This document shows, piece by piece, positions 48,500 to 56,764 of a stretch of DNA of 64,000 nucleotides. The notes under the pieces are model-generated. The model was given only the letters and a program-made list of their open reading frames with translations, ran no database searches and was not told where the DNA came from. Made by a program: the position numbers and the translations under genes. The stretch is from Hymenobacter convexus (GTDB taxonomy: Bacteria; Bacteroidota; Bacteroidia; Cytophagales; Hymenobacteraceae), in the NCBI RefSeq assembly GCF_030580955.1, contig NZ_JAUQON010000003.1:434001-498000 (forward strand), written 5' to 3'. The stretch's first letter is position 1, and each line of letters begins with the position of its first letter.

Positions 48500-49396
48500 A
48501 TGAAAGCCCATTTCCACAAAGTCCCGGTTGCCCCGCAAAGCTCGTTCAGCGTCCGCCACGACCAGAAGCCGAACTTCGGCACCGTGTGGCACTATCACCC
48601 CGAGCTGGAGCTGCACTATGTCATCAAGGGCGAGGGGGTGCGGTTGATGGGCGACAACATCAGCAATTTCTCGTCGGGCGAAATTGTGCTGCTGGGCGCC
48701 AACCTGCCCCACACCTGGCGCTGCAACGAGGAGTATTTCCAGGGCAACCCGGAGAAGCAGGTGGAGGCCATCGTTATTCAGTTTCTGCCCGAGTGCCTGG
48801 GCCGCTACCTCTTCGGCCTGCCTGAGGCCTACCTCATCCCCAAGCTGTTCGAGAAAGCCAAAAGCGGCCTGCTCATCACCGGCAAGGCCAAGGCCAAGCT
48901 GGCCCCGCTCATGCGCCAGGCCGTGCACGCCACCGACCTGGACCGCATCATCATCTTCCTCTCCATCCTGAAAATTCTCTCCGAAACGGCCGAAACCAAA
49001 ACCATCGCCTCGGAGCACCACGCCTTCAAACAGAGCAATGAGTCGGACGTGCAGCGCATCAACAAGGTGTGCAACTACACGCTTTCGAACTACAAAAAGG
49101 AAATCACGCTTGATGAAATTGCCTCCATCAGCAATCTGAGTGTCACCTCGTTCTGCCGCTACTTCAAGCTGATTACGAAGAAGACGTACTACGATTTCCT
49201 CATCGAAATTCGCATCAGCCAGGCTTGCCGGCAGCTGATTGAGGACAAGCTACCGACGGAGGTTATCTGCTTCGAATGCGGGTTCAATAACGTGTCGAAT
49301 TTCTACCGCCACTTCAAGAAAATCACGAAGATGACGCCGCTGGAATACAAGAAAAAGTACCTGCACAGCCACAAAGAATTGGCCATGGCGGCGTAA
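48500..49396 (+). CDS. AraC-family transcriptional regulator with cupin sensor
   Basis: A 298-residue regulator. The N-terminal cupin-like sensor (FGTVWHYHPELELHYVIKGEG, SGEIVLLGANLPHTW) is of the kind that binds small sugars. The C-terminal 100 residues carry two helix-turn-helix motifs (TLDEIASISNLSVTSFCRYF and VICFECGFNNVSNFYRHFKK), ending MTPLEYKKKY as in XylS/AraC proteins. It is divergent from the isomerase-SusCD operon and is the only transcription factor in the window, so it is the best candidate controller of the locus. Hybrid two-component or ECF regulators usual for such loci may lie outside the window. Confidence 0.93.
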   Translation: MKAHFHKVPVAPQSSFSVRHDQKPNFGTVWHYHPELELHYVIKGEGVRLMGDNISNFSSGEIVLLGANLPHTWRCNEEYFQGNPEKQVEAIVIQFLPECLGRYLFGLPEAYLIPKLFEKAKSGLLITGKAKAKLAPLMRQAVHATDLDRIIIFLSILKILSETAETKTIASEHHAFKQSNESDVQRINKVCNYTLSNYKKEITLDEIASISNLSVTSFCRYFKLITKKTYYDFLIEIRISQACRQLIEDKLPTEVICFECGFNNVSNFYRHFKKITKMTPLEYKKKYLHSHKELAMAA

Positions 49397-49404
49397 GGCT
49401 GTCT

Positions 49405-49430
49405 GTAGCGTGGACTCTGCGAGTCCGCGC
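49405..49430. repeat. Half copy of palindromic repeat R4
   Basis: GTAGCGTGGACTCTGCGAGT followed by CCGCGC is one complete R4 arm, directly after the AraC gene; no second arm follows. An R1 element begins 26 bases later, so the other half may have been lost or overwritten. Confidence 0.8.
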
Positions 49431-49455
49431 ATGGCCGGACCGGACACAAAAAAGC

Positions 49456-49549
49456 ACGTCATGCTGAGCGCAGCCGAAGCATCTCTACCGCAATAGTAAA
49501 TCTGATTACTCTCGCGGTAGAGATGCTTCGGCTGCGCTCAGCATGACGT
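49456..49549. repeat. Palindromic repeat, family R1, between convergent genes
   Basis: Inverted repeat beginning ACGTCATGCTGAGCGCAGCC and ending GGCTGCGCTCAGCATGACGT; the loop has CTGATTACTC. Six A lie just left of it and a T-rich stretch (CTTGTTTTC) to its right, so it can work as a terminator for both the AraC gene and the aldolase gene. Confidence 0.94.
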
Positions 49550-49577
49550 TCTTGTTTTCAACCTACTTGGTAGGTTC

Positions 49578-50504
49578 CTATGCCACTAGTTCCAGCTGGC
49601 GGCTCAAGGTGCTGTAGTCGCCATACAGCGCTTCCACGCCAGCCCGCACGGTGCCGGTAAAATTGCCCACTTTGCGGCGCGTGAAGGTGGAAATATCCAC
49701 CCCGCGCTGCTTGAGCGAGTATTTGGCCACGGTGGGATACACGTCGTGCATCACGCCCATGTTTTTGATAAAAAACTCCTGCACTTCAGCTACTTCGTGC
49801 TGCAGGCTGGCGTTGTCATAGTTCTTGCAGAGCCACACGATAAGCTCCGGGAAGAAGTTACCCTGGATGCACGATAGGCCGGCGGCACCCGCTTTCAACG
49901 ACTCCACGGCGTGGCCCATGTAGGCGTCGTAGAGGCCGAATTTGTGGCCTTCGGTGGCGGCCAGCTTGGCCCGAATCTGGTCGATGTCGAGGCAGGTGTC
50001 TTTATGGTAGGTGACGCGGCCGGTGGCGACGAACTGGCCCAGCTGCTCGGCCGTGAGCACGCGCTTGTAGGGCTCGGGGCACTCGTAGAAGCCCAGGGGC
50101 ACGCCGCTGGTCCACTCCAGCAGGCGGTGGAAACGCTCGTTGAACACGGCGTCGGACTCGTCCTGCGCAGCCAGCAGGCTAGTGATGACGATGACGGCTT
50201 CGGTGCCGGCTTCATACACCTGTTTCACGAAATCGGCCTGCTCGTTGAGGGCGCCGGCGAAGGTGCCAGTGGCCACCACGGGCACGGCGCCGCCCGCCAC
50301 GTCCACGATGTGGCGGATGCTTTGCAGGCGCTCCTCGGCGCTTAGCTCAAACATCTCGCTGGAGAGGCAGTTGGCGAAGAGGCCGGCGGCCCCGGCCGTT
50401 AAGTACATCTCCGTGAGGCGGGTAAGCGCCGGATAATCGATACGCCCATCGTTCTGGAAGGGCGTGAGCATAACGGGGATAAATCCCTTGGATGCGTTTT
50501 TCAT
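49578..50504 (-). CDS. DapA-like class I aldolase/lyase (DHDPS family)
   Basis: A 308-residue cytoplasmic TIM-barrel protein of the dihydrodipicolinate synthase/N-acetylneuraminate lyase family. MLTPFQNDGRIDYPALTRL opens the barrel, Tyr140 in LGFYECPEPY and Lys168 in VTYHKDTC are the Schiff-base pair. Family members split or form 2-keto-3-deoxy sugar acids. Placed after an Na+ symporter in the pectin locus, it may cleave a 2-keto-3-deoxy acid derived from rhamnose, fucose, galacturonate, Kdo or Dha (inference). It is probably co-transcribed with the symporter, 49 bases upstream. Confidence 0.87.
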   Translation of the reverse strand: MKNASKGFIPVMLTPFQNDGRIDYPALTRLTEMYLTAGAAGLFANCLSSEMFELSAEERLQSIRHIVDVAGGAVPVVATGTFAGALNEQADFVKQVYEAGTEAVIVITSLLAAQDESDAVFNERFHRLLEWTSGVPLGFYECPEPYKRVLTAEQLGQFVATGRVTYHKDTCLDIDQIRAKLAATEGHKFGLYDAYMGHAVESLKAGAAGLSCIQGNFFPELIVWLCKNYDNASLQHEVAEVQEFFIKNMGVMHDVYPTVAKYSLKQRGVDISTFTRRKVGNFTGTVRAGVEALYGDYSTLSRQLELVA

Positions 50505-50553
50505 ACTGATAAAGGCTGGGGCAGTTGGGCCGCAGAGGATAAGAAGAGGCCGG

Positions 50554-52152
50554 CTAATGCACGGATTGGGTTAAAATTTCTTCGGAGACGATGGCCGTAG
50601 CGCGGCGCTGGCGGAGGCGCGTCAGTAGCAGGCCCAGCAGGAAAATGGTGAGCGTGCCCACCACAATCACCATGCTCTGGTGCAAGGGGTTGCGCAACCC
50701 GGCCAGGCCCTCGGGCAGCTTGGGCGAAAGCGTGAGCCAGACAATGACCAGCACGCCGATGATGGTGGCGGTGAGGGCTTCGGCGTTGCGGGTCTGGCGG
50801 CTGATGATGCCGAGCAGGAACAAGCCCAGCATGCCGGCCGCGAAGATGCCCGACAGCTGCCACCACACGTCGAGCACGCTTTTAACGCCAATCATGGCGA
50901 TGCCCACGCTCATGCCCGCCAGACCCACCAGCACGGTGCCGATGTGCAGGCTGCGCATGGTTTGCTTCACGCTGAGGTTGGGCTTGAAGTAGCGCTGGTA
51001 GATGTCGACGGTGAAAACGGTGGCCGAGGCATTCATGCCCGAGCTGATGGTGCTCATTGCCGCCGAAAGGATGGCCGACACGATGAGGCCGACGAAGCCG
51101 GGCGGGATTTTCGTCACCATGAAGTGCGGCATCACCTTGTCGCCGTAGTCGGCGGGCTGCAGGGCAGCGGCGGCCTGGGCAATCTGGCCGGCGGTTGCGG
51201 TGAGGGGCAGCTTTTCGGCGGCCACTTTCAGCTTAACGGCTTCAATCAGCTCGGGGTGCACCTGGTAGTAGGCAAACAGCGCCGAGCCGATGACGAAGAA
51301 CAGCAGCGAGGCCGGTACATAAATCAACACGCAGAGCCAGATGGACTTGGCCGCCTGCTTGGCCGAGGTGGCGGTGTGGTAGCGCTGCACGTAGTTCTGG
51401 TCGACCCCAAAATTGTTGAGGTTGATGAAGAAGCCGTAGAGCAGCACCACCCAGAAAGTGGACTGCGTGAAATCGGGCGAGAAGCCACCGAGGCTGAACT
51501 TGTGCTGCTCCTGCCCGATGGCCATGATGTGCGAAAAGCCGCCCGGCATGTTGGTCACAATCAAGTACAAAATCAGCAGCGCGCCGAAGGTCTTGACCAC
51601 GCCCTGCACTACCTCCGTCCAGATAACGGCCTCGATACCGCCCAGCACCGTGTAGACGATGATGCAGCTGCCAGTGATAAGCATAATCCACTCCATGGAG
51701 AAGCCGGTGAGGGCCTGCAGCGTGAGGGCAATGCCGAAGAAAATGGAGCCAATGCGGGCCAACTGCGTGAGTAGAAAACAAGCCACCGCATAGGTGCGCG
51801 CCCAGCTGCCGAAACGGTGCTCCAGGTGCGTGTAGGCCGATATTTCGCCGGTGCTGCGGTAGAACGGCACGAAGTAGCGCGTGGCCACCCAGGCCGCCAG
51901 CGGCATGGAGATGCTGAAGACGAAGGCATTCCAGTTGGTGCCGAAAGCCTTGCCGGGCACACCCAGAAAGGTGTTACTACTCAAGAAAGTAGCATAAATC
52001 GACATGCCGATGGCCCAGCCGGGAATCAGGCCCGAGGCGCTGGAATACTGTTCGGCGCTGTCGTTTTTCCGGGCAAACCAGGCGCCCACGGCAATCATGG
52101 CCGCCAAATACAGCGCGATGATAACAAGGTCAAGAACTCGCAAATTGCTCAT
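50554..52152 (-). CDS. Sodium:solute symporter (SSS family), second copy
   Basis: A 532-residue membrane protein with about 13-14 hydrophobic segments. SSS features include SASGLIPGWAIGMSIYATFL, AYTHLEHRFGSWARTYAV, GGIEAVIWTEVVQGV and SSGMNASATVFTVDIYQRYF. It differs clearly from the symporter at 12825 and so probably carries another substrate. With the aldolase it forms an uptake-and-cleavage pair for one solute, perhaps a sugar acid. Confidence 0.92.
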   Translation of the reverse strand: MSNLRVLDLVIIALYLAAMIAVGAWFARKNDSAEQYSSASGLIPGWAIGMSIYATFLSSNTFLGVPGKAFGTNWNAFVFSISMPLAAWVATRYFVPFYRSTGEISAYTHLEHRFGSWARTYAVACFLLTQLARIGSIFFGIALTLQALTGFSMEWIMLITGSCIIVYTVLGGIEAVIWTEVVQGVVKTFGALLILYLIVTNMPGGFSHIMAIGQEQHKFSLGGFSPDFTQSTFWVVLLYGFFINLNNFGVDQNYVQRYHTATSAKQAAKSIWLCVLIYVPASLLFFVIGSALFAYYQVHPELIEAVKLKVAAEKLPLTATAGQIAQAAAALQPADYGDKVMPHFMVTKIPPGFVGLIVSAILSAAMSTISSGMNASATVFTVDIYQRYFKPNLSVKQTMRSLHIGTVLVGLAGMSVGIAMIGVKSVLDVWWQLSGIFAAGMLGLFLLGIISRQTRNAEALTATIIGVLVIVWLTLSPKLPEGLAGLRNPLHQSMVIVVGTLTIFLLGLLLTRLRQRRATAIVSEEILTQSVH

Positions 52153-52213
52153 GAGGCCATATTACCAAATTGCCGCGACATGGAGCGGAAAATGGGACTG
52201 GTAGTACTGATAG

Positions 52214-52221
52214 CAAATTTA
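52214..52221 (-). promoter_or_regulatory. Candidate Bacteroidota -7 box TAAATTTG
   Basis: On the - strand TAAATTTG matches the Bacteroidota -7 consensus TAnnTTTG, 61 bases upstream of the symporter start. No matching TTTG -33 element is seen at the expected distance, so this is a partial match only. Confidence 0.35.
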
Positions 52222-52387
52222 CCGAGGGGCCGGGCGGTGAGCCTGTATGATTTTCCCCTACTGTTGTACCATCTTAGCGAGGGAATAATGGTGGTGTCCG
52301 AAACCCTCTTTAGGAATCGAGGACTCGCTTATTCTGAATACGGATTCGCTAACGCATGGCATTCATCAACATTACTACCCCTTCACT

Positions 52388-53215
52388 ATGAGCCTATTGC
52401 AGAAGATTCGAGGTTTCTTTGCTGCCAAGCGGCCTGAGGAACATCCTGGTCCCGCTCCCACGACCTTCTCCGCTGATAATGAAGCCGCACGCTCCACTTG
52501 GAACGAAGCGTATTTGATAAAACAATACAAAGCGGTATCAGCAGAAAGCAAAACGTTCGCCGGTCATTACGGCGATTTTAACGCATTCCTCTACAGAGCA
52601 GACTTTGACAGCTTCTTACGGAAGGAGGTGCTGCCTTTCAGAGAGCCTGACAATAAATTCATTGAATTTCTGGATAAGAACCACTGGCAGGAAAAACACC
52701 CGTTTAATTTCCCCGGCCCGTTTTACGCAGGATATTCAGATACCTGTGGCACAGGCATCGGCGAGGCACCCTATAATGTGATGAACGATTCCCACTGTTA
52801 CGAGTATGTCTTTCGTCAGCCAAAGGATTTTACAGAGTTGCTTCAGATGCTTGATGCGGCAGCAGTTGAAGTATTCGACAGCTATTCGTCGAATGGCAAC
52901 GACTATTGGACATATGAGGCGTGTAAAGAATGGTGGAGCACCAGGGAGCAAATCATCGCAGCGTTGAGGGATGAAGAGCTTGTGCAAATGAATGACGGCC
53001 AAGCGCAAGCGTACATCAACTACCTGAACGGGGATGCAGAAGCAGACCTGCAACGTTACTGCTACTTTCTGCTTAATGGCACCTACCCAATGAGCGTGGC
53101 AGCCATTTTGCCGAGCCTTGACATCCATTCTTGCTCTTATAATTTTCCCTACTGCACATCAAGCCCCGACACGCTCAGCCCAGCGGCTGCGGTGCCAGCA
53201 AGCTTCACGCGGTAG
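52388..53215 (+). CDS. Hypothetical protein, unlike its neighbours in composition
   Basis: A 275-residue soluble protein without signal peptide that I do not recognise. The N-terminal SLLQKIRGFFAAK is basic; the body is rich in aromatic and acidic residues (WEKH-like HWQEKHPFNFPGPF, YDYWTYEACKEWW-like region). Base composition is visibly less GC-rich than the flanking pectin genes. The last 22 codons overlap the 3' end of the convergent GH2 gene by 67 bases, and that tail (…SPAAAVPASFTR) is low complexity, suggesting that the original stop was lost when the two sequences were joined. The 235 bases upstream hold only the candidate -7 box of the opposite gene. Confidence 0.6.
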   Translation: MSLLQKIRGFFAAKRPEEHPGPAPTTFSADNEAARSTWNEAYLIKQYKAVSAESKTFAGHYGDFNAFLYRADFDSFLRKEVLPFREPDNKFIEFLDKNHWQEKHPFNFPGPFYAGYSDTCGTGIGEAPYNVMNDSHCYEYVFRQPKDFTELLQMLDAAAVEVFDSYSSNGNDYWTYEACKEWWSTREQIIAALRDEELVQMNDGQAQAYINYLNGDAEADLQRYCYFLLNGTYPMSVAAILPSLDIHSCSYNFPYCTSSPDTLSPAAAVPASFTR

Positions 53216-56200
53216 CTGCCCGCGTTTATCATGCCGCCGGTGGAGGTGGTGAGGTAGTTCCATTTGCCGGGCTTGGAGGGCACCAGGTCCACGGTTTCGG
53301 TCTTGAGGACGGTGCCATCGGCCAGGGCCAGGGTGAACAGAGCGGAGAGCGGCTGGGAACCTTGGTTGGCGTAGCGAAAGGTGAGCGAGTAGGTATCGGC
53401 CACCCCTGTCTGAATGGTCCACTCGACGGCATTGCCAGCGGGCTCTTTGAAGGTGATGCTTTCCTTGGTGTTTATCGTTTCCTTCGCCAGGCCGGGGCCG
53501 ATAAGGCGGGCGGTGGCCGGCTTGTAGCCGGTGGTAGGCTTGAGGTCGTAGGCAGGCTCGATGGTACTGGCACGGTTCACGGCCACGATGTAAGAGGAAG
53601 GATTGGGGCCGAAGGCGACCGTGGTATTGGCAGAGAAGCGCTTGCGGTACAGGCGGAAAGCGGGGGTGGTAATGCCGTCGGTTTCGAGGGTCGTTTTGGT
53701 GTCCTCGTAATCTTTGAGCCAGGCGGGGCGGGTTGCCTGGCGCGTGTCGAGGGCCACGTACACGTCGGCCAAGGTGGTGACGCCGAATGTGCCACCGGCA
53801 GCGCCGGACTTGCCCGGCCCACGCAGCCATTCGGCCCCATACAGGGCAGAGGGCAGGGCGCTAAAAGTGGCGGGCGAGTCGCTGAAGCTCTGAACACCCG
53901 TATCCAGCCAGGTTTGGGCCGACCACTGCGCGGCCTGCGTTTTACCATTGATTTTCAACCCACTGATAACAGACTGTTGCGCGGGTGCGGGCAGTGCCTT
54001 GGCATTGGCGGTGGCAATGGCAATGGCAGAAATAAGGGCTTGGCCGGAAGCAACGCGGGGGAAGGAGATGACGAGCTGGCCGTTGCTGACGCGGGCCTGC
54101 ACAGTCTTTTTCAGAGCTTGGTCGTGGCCGGCTTCTTTCCATACATCCAGGTTTTGGAGGACGGTTTGCTGGTTGATGGCGACATTGAACAAGCGCCAGC
54201 CGGTGCAATCCAGCCCGCCGCCGGTGCCGAGCCAGGGCTCCACGAAATACAGTTCCACCGTGTACTCACCATTGGGCACGGGGAAGACGTAACGCAGCTT
54301 CTCGCGGCCGTAGCGGAAGGTCTGGAACAACGGCCAATCACGGGTGCCTCGGATGGGGTCGTGGGTGCGGCGCTGGCTGGCGAAGAAGGGCGCGAGGCCG
54401 GGGAAGTCCTGCGTCCACGACTCCGAGCCCCAGGTTTTGGGGTCGGTGCGGGGCTGGTCGGCCTGCCAGGTGCTGCCCTGCTGGTCCATATAAGCTGGGC
54501 CGCCGCAGTTCACGCGGTAGAGGTAGTTGAGGCCCGGCTGCGGCTGGGTGATGGGTTGCGCATCGGCCAGGAACTTGTTAAAATTGGGCGCTTTGGGCAA
54601 GTGGTGCAGCACGATGTAATCTGTCGCCACGACCTTGCCCGCGACGTAGCCTACGGCGTAGAGCACGTTGTATTTTATATCGACTCCATCCCACTGAAAA
54701 TGCGTGCCGATGCCACCAGTTCGGCTTTTGCGGCCCAGTGAGGCGGCGTTCACATCGTTGAACAGCTCCACTTCATCGCAGTTAGAATAAACGGTAATGC
54801 TATCCCGGCGGCCGGGCGTGAGCCAGCGGTCGGGCCAGGTGTGGGAGGCGAGGTAGACCATCGGCTCGGTTGTTTTGGGCGCGTAGTTGGCCCGGAACAT
54901 GTAGAACGCGTCGGTGGGCTCTTCCCAGGGCGTGAGCAGGCCCTTGTAGTTGACGGGGCCGATGCGGTCGAGCTCGCGCTGGCCTTCGCCGCCCTGCACC
55001 CGGCCGGGGTTATCGTGCGAGGTCAGCAGCCAGAAGAAGTGGCCGGCCGTCTGGTCCTTGGCCGCTTCGGCGAGGCGCACTTTTAGCTCCATCAGTTGGG
55101 CAAAACGGTCCTCGCTGAACGGGCCGCTGTTGAAGGCGGGCGGGCCTTCCTGATGCAGGTCGAGGGTGCGCCAGGCGCCGTACTCGCCGATTAGGACCTG
55201 GCGGGCCACGTCGGCGCCGTACTGGTTGGGGTCGCCGCCGTAGGTGCCGGTCCAGTTCTGGGGCACGTCCCAGTCGGTGCCCTGGCCGCCGTTGCAGGTC
55301 GTGATTTTGCGTTCGCGTGAAGCCGTGGGGTCGAGCTGGCGGATGAGGGCGCTGCACTCGCGGGCGAAGTCGGCGGGCAGCGTGCTTTCGTTTTCGAGGC
55401 CCCAGAGCACCACCGACGGACTGTTGCGGCGCTCCTTCACCCAGTCGGTGAGCAAGGTCTTGAAGTTCTGGCGGAAAGCCGGCGTGTCGTACCAGACGTG
55501 CGCGGCCAGCTGCGGCCACCACAGCAGGCCCAGCGAATCCCAACTGGCTTGGTAGCGCAGATTGTGCGGCTGGTGGGCATCGCGAAAAGCATTGAAGCCG
55601 GCGGCCTTCACCATCTGCACCCGCGTGCGGATTTGCGCATCGCCAAAGGCATGGCTTTGGCCCAGCAGGTGCTCGTATTCGGCAATGCCGTTGATGAAAA
55701 CCGGCTGGCCATTCAGCAGAAACTGCTTTTGCCCGGCCACGGCGGCCCGGCCAATCGGCCAGCTCACCCAACGGATGCCGTAGTGCGTTTCCTGCTCATC
55801 CAGCAGCTTGCCTTTGGCGCTGATTTTCGTAACCAGCCGATACAAATACGGGTCAGCCAACGACCACAGGTGCGGCTGCTTCAGCACCGGTAGCTGCTGC
55901 CGCAACTGAGTTACCGCGCCTGCTGCCAGCTTATGCTTCGCGCTGACTTCGGCCACGCTCCTCCCCTGCCGGTCCAGCAATTGGCTGCTGATGGTGAGCG
56001 CCTGTGCCTTGTCGCCGTAGTTTTTTACTTCGGTTTCGACGTTCAGCCGCGCAGCTTGATTAGACACCGTGGAATCGGCCCAGATGTGGACACCAAAGGG
56101 CTCCACCCGCACCGGGCTGGTGACGACCAGCGCCACCGGCCGGAAAATCCCCATCGGCTGCGAGCCTTCCGAGAAGCCGCGCTCCTCGGAGCAGCCGCCG

Positions 56201-56703
56201 CACACCCAGGGCAAATCCTGGATGTTGGCCGGGTGGTCGGCGCGCACTGCCAGCACATTGGCCTGCCCGGCAGGCTTGATGACAGCGGTGATGTCAAGGG
56301 TGAAGGTAGTGCGGCCACCGCCGTGGTAGCCCACTTTTTGGCCGTTCAGCCAGACCGTTGCATACGAGCCCACGCCTTCGAAAAACAAGAAGTAGCGGGC
56401 GTCTTTTGCGGCAGCGGGCGCCGTGAAGGTTTTGCGGTACCAGGCGTAGCCGTGGCGGTTGCCGTGGCGCTGGCGGCGGTAGCCCTCGTAGGCGTCCCAG
56501 TTGTGGGGCACGGCTACGGTTTGCCAGGTTTGGTCATTGAAATCGAGCTGCTCAAAGTTGGGGTAGGCCTGCTGGCTGTGGTCGTCGGCAGTGGTGCGCC
56601 AGTTGTCGAGGAGGGGGATGATGGTGCGCGGGCCAGACTGGCCGCGGACGGAACTCAGGGATTCACCAAGGAGCAGAAAGAAGAGGAAAATCCGTTTGAA
56701 CAT
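53149..56703 (-). CDS. GH2-family glycosidase with malectin-like domain, exported
   Basis: A 1184-residue exported enzyme. GH2 jelly roll (VAVPHNWDAYEGYRRQ, YATVWLNGQKVGYHGGGRT), immunoglobulin domain and TIM barrel (FINGIAEYEHLLGQSHAFG) are followed by a malectin/CBM57-like domain near residues 735-905 (YRVNCGGPAYMDQQG, NGEYTVELYFVEPWLG, LFNVAINQQTVLQNLDVW), then two more beta-domains. Acid/base Glu439 in LENES and nucleophile Glu507 in LIGEYG are intact. Malectin-type domains bind glycans. Members with this design occur in pectin loci as beta-galactosidase or beta-glucuronidase. Its stop lies in the convergent hypothetical gene. It is the last gene of the right-hand block. Confidence 0.87.
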   Translation of the reverse strand: MFKRIFLFFLLLGESLSSVRGQSGPRTIIPLLDNWRTTADDHSQQAYPNFEQLDFNDQTWQTVAVPHNWDAYEGYRRQRHGNRHGYAWYRKTFTAPAAAKDARYFLFFEGVGSYATVWLNGQKVGYHGGGRTTFTLDITAVIKPAGQANVLAVRADHPANIQDLPWVCGGCSEERGFSEGSQPMGIFRPVALVVTSPVRVEPFGVHIWADSTVSNQAARLNVETEVKNYGDKAQALTISSQLLDRQGRSVAEVSAKHKLAAGAVTQLRQQLPVLKQPHLWSLADPYLYRLVTKISAKGKLLDEQETHYGIRWVSWPIGRAAVAGQKQFLLNGQPVFINGIAEYEHLLGQSHAFGDAQIRTRVQMVKAAGFNAFRDAHQPHNLRYQASWDSLGLLWWPQLAAHVWYDTPAFRQNFKTLLTDWVKERRNSPSVVLWGLENESTLPADFARECSALIRQLDPTASRERKITTCNGGQGTDWDVPQNWTGTYGGDPNQYGADVARQVLIGEYGAWRTLDLHQEGPPAFNSGPFSEDRFAQLMELKVRLAEAAKDQTAGHFFWLLTSHDNPGRVQGGEGQRELDRIGPVNYKGLLTPWEEPTDAFYMFRANYAPKTTEPMVYLASHTWPDRWLTPGRRDSITVYSNCDEVELFNDVNAASLGRKSRTGGIGTHFQWDGVDIKYNVLYAVGYVAGKVVATDYIVLHHLPKAPNFNKFLADAQPITQPQPGLNYLYRVNCGGPAYMDQQGSTWQADQPRTDPKTWGSESWTQDFPGLAPFFASQRRTHDPIRGTRDWPLFQTFRYGREKLRYVFPVPNGEYTVELYFVEPWLGTGGGLDCTGWRLFNVAINQQTVLQNLDVWKEAGHDQALKKTVQARVSNGQLVISFPRVASGQALISAIAIATANAKALPAPAQQSVISGLKINGKTQAAQWSAQTWLDTGVQSFSDSPATFSALPSALYGAEWLRGPGKSGAAGGTFGVTTLADVYVALDTRQATRPAWLKDYEDTKTTLETDGITTPAFRLYRKRFSANTTVAFGPNPSSYIVAVNRASTIEPAYDLKPTTGYKPATARLIGPGLAKETINTKESITFKEPAGNAVEWTIQTGVADTYSLTFRYANQGSQPLSALFTLALADGTVLKTETVDLVPSKPGKWNYLTTSTGGMINAGSYRVKLAGTAAAGLSVSGLDVQ

Positions 56704-56726
56704 AAGGTATTTTCAGTAGCAATGAG

Positions 56727-56760
56727 AACGTCATGCTTCGACTGCGCTCAGCAGGACGTT
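56727..56760. repeat. Collapsed R1 repeat (34 bases)
   Basis: AACGTCATGC is followed directly by TTCGACTGCGCTCAGCAGGA then CGTT. The outer ends match R1, but nearly the whole left arm and loop are missing. It looks like a deletion inside a full palindrome. It lies between the GH95 and GH2 genes. Confidence 0.8.
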
Positions 56761-56764
56761 CTTT

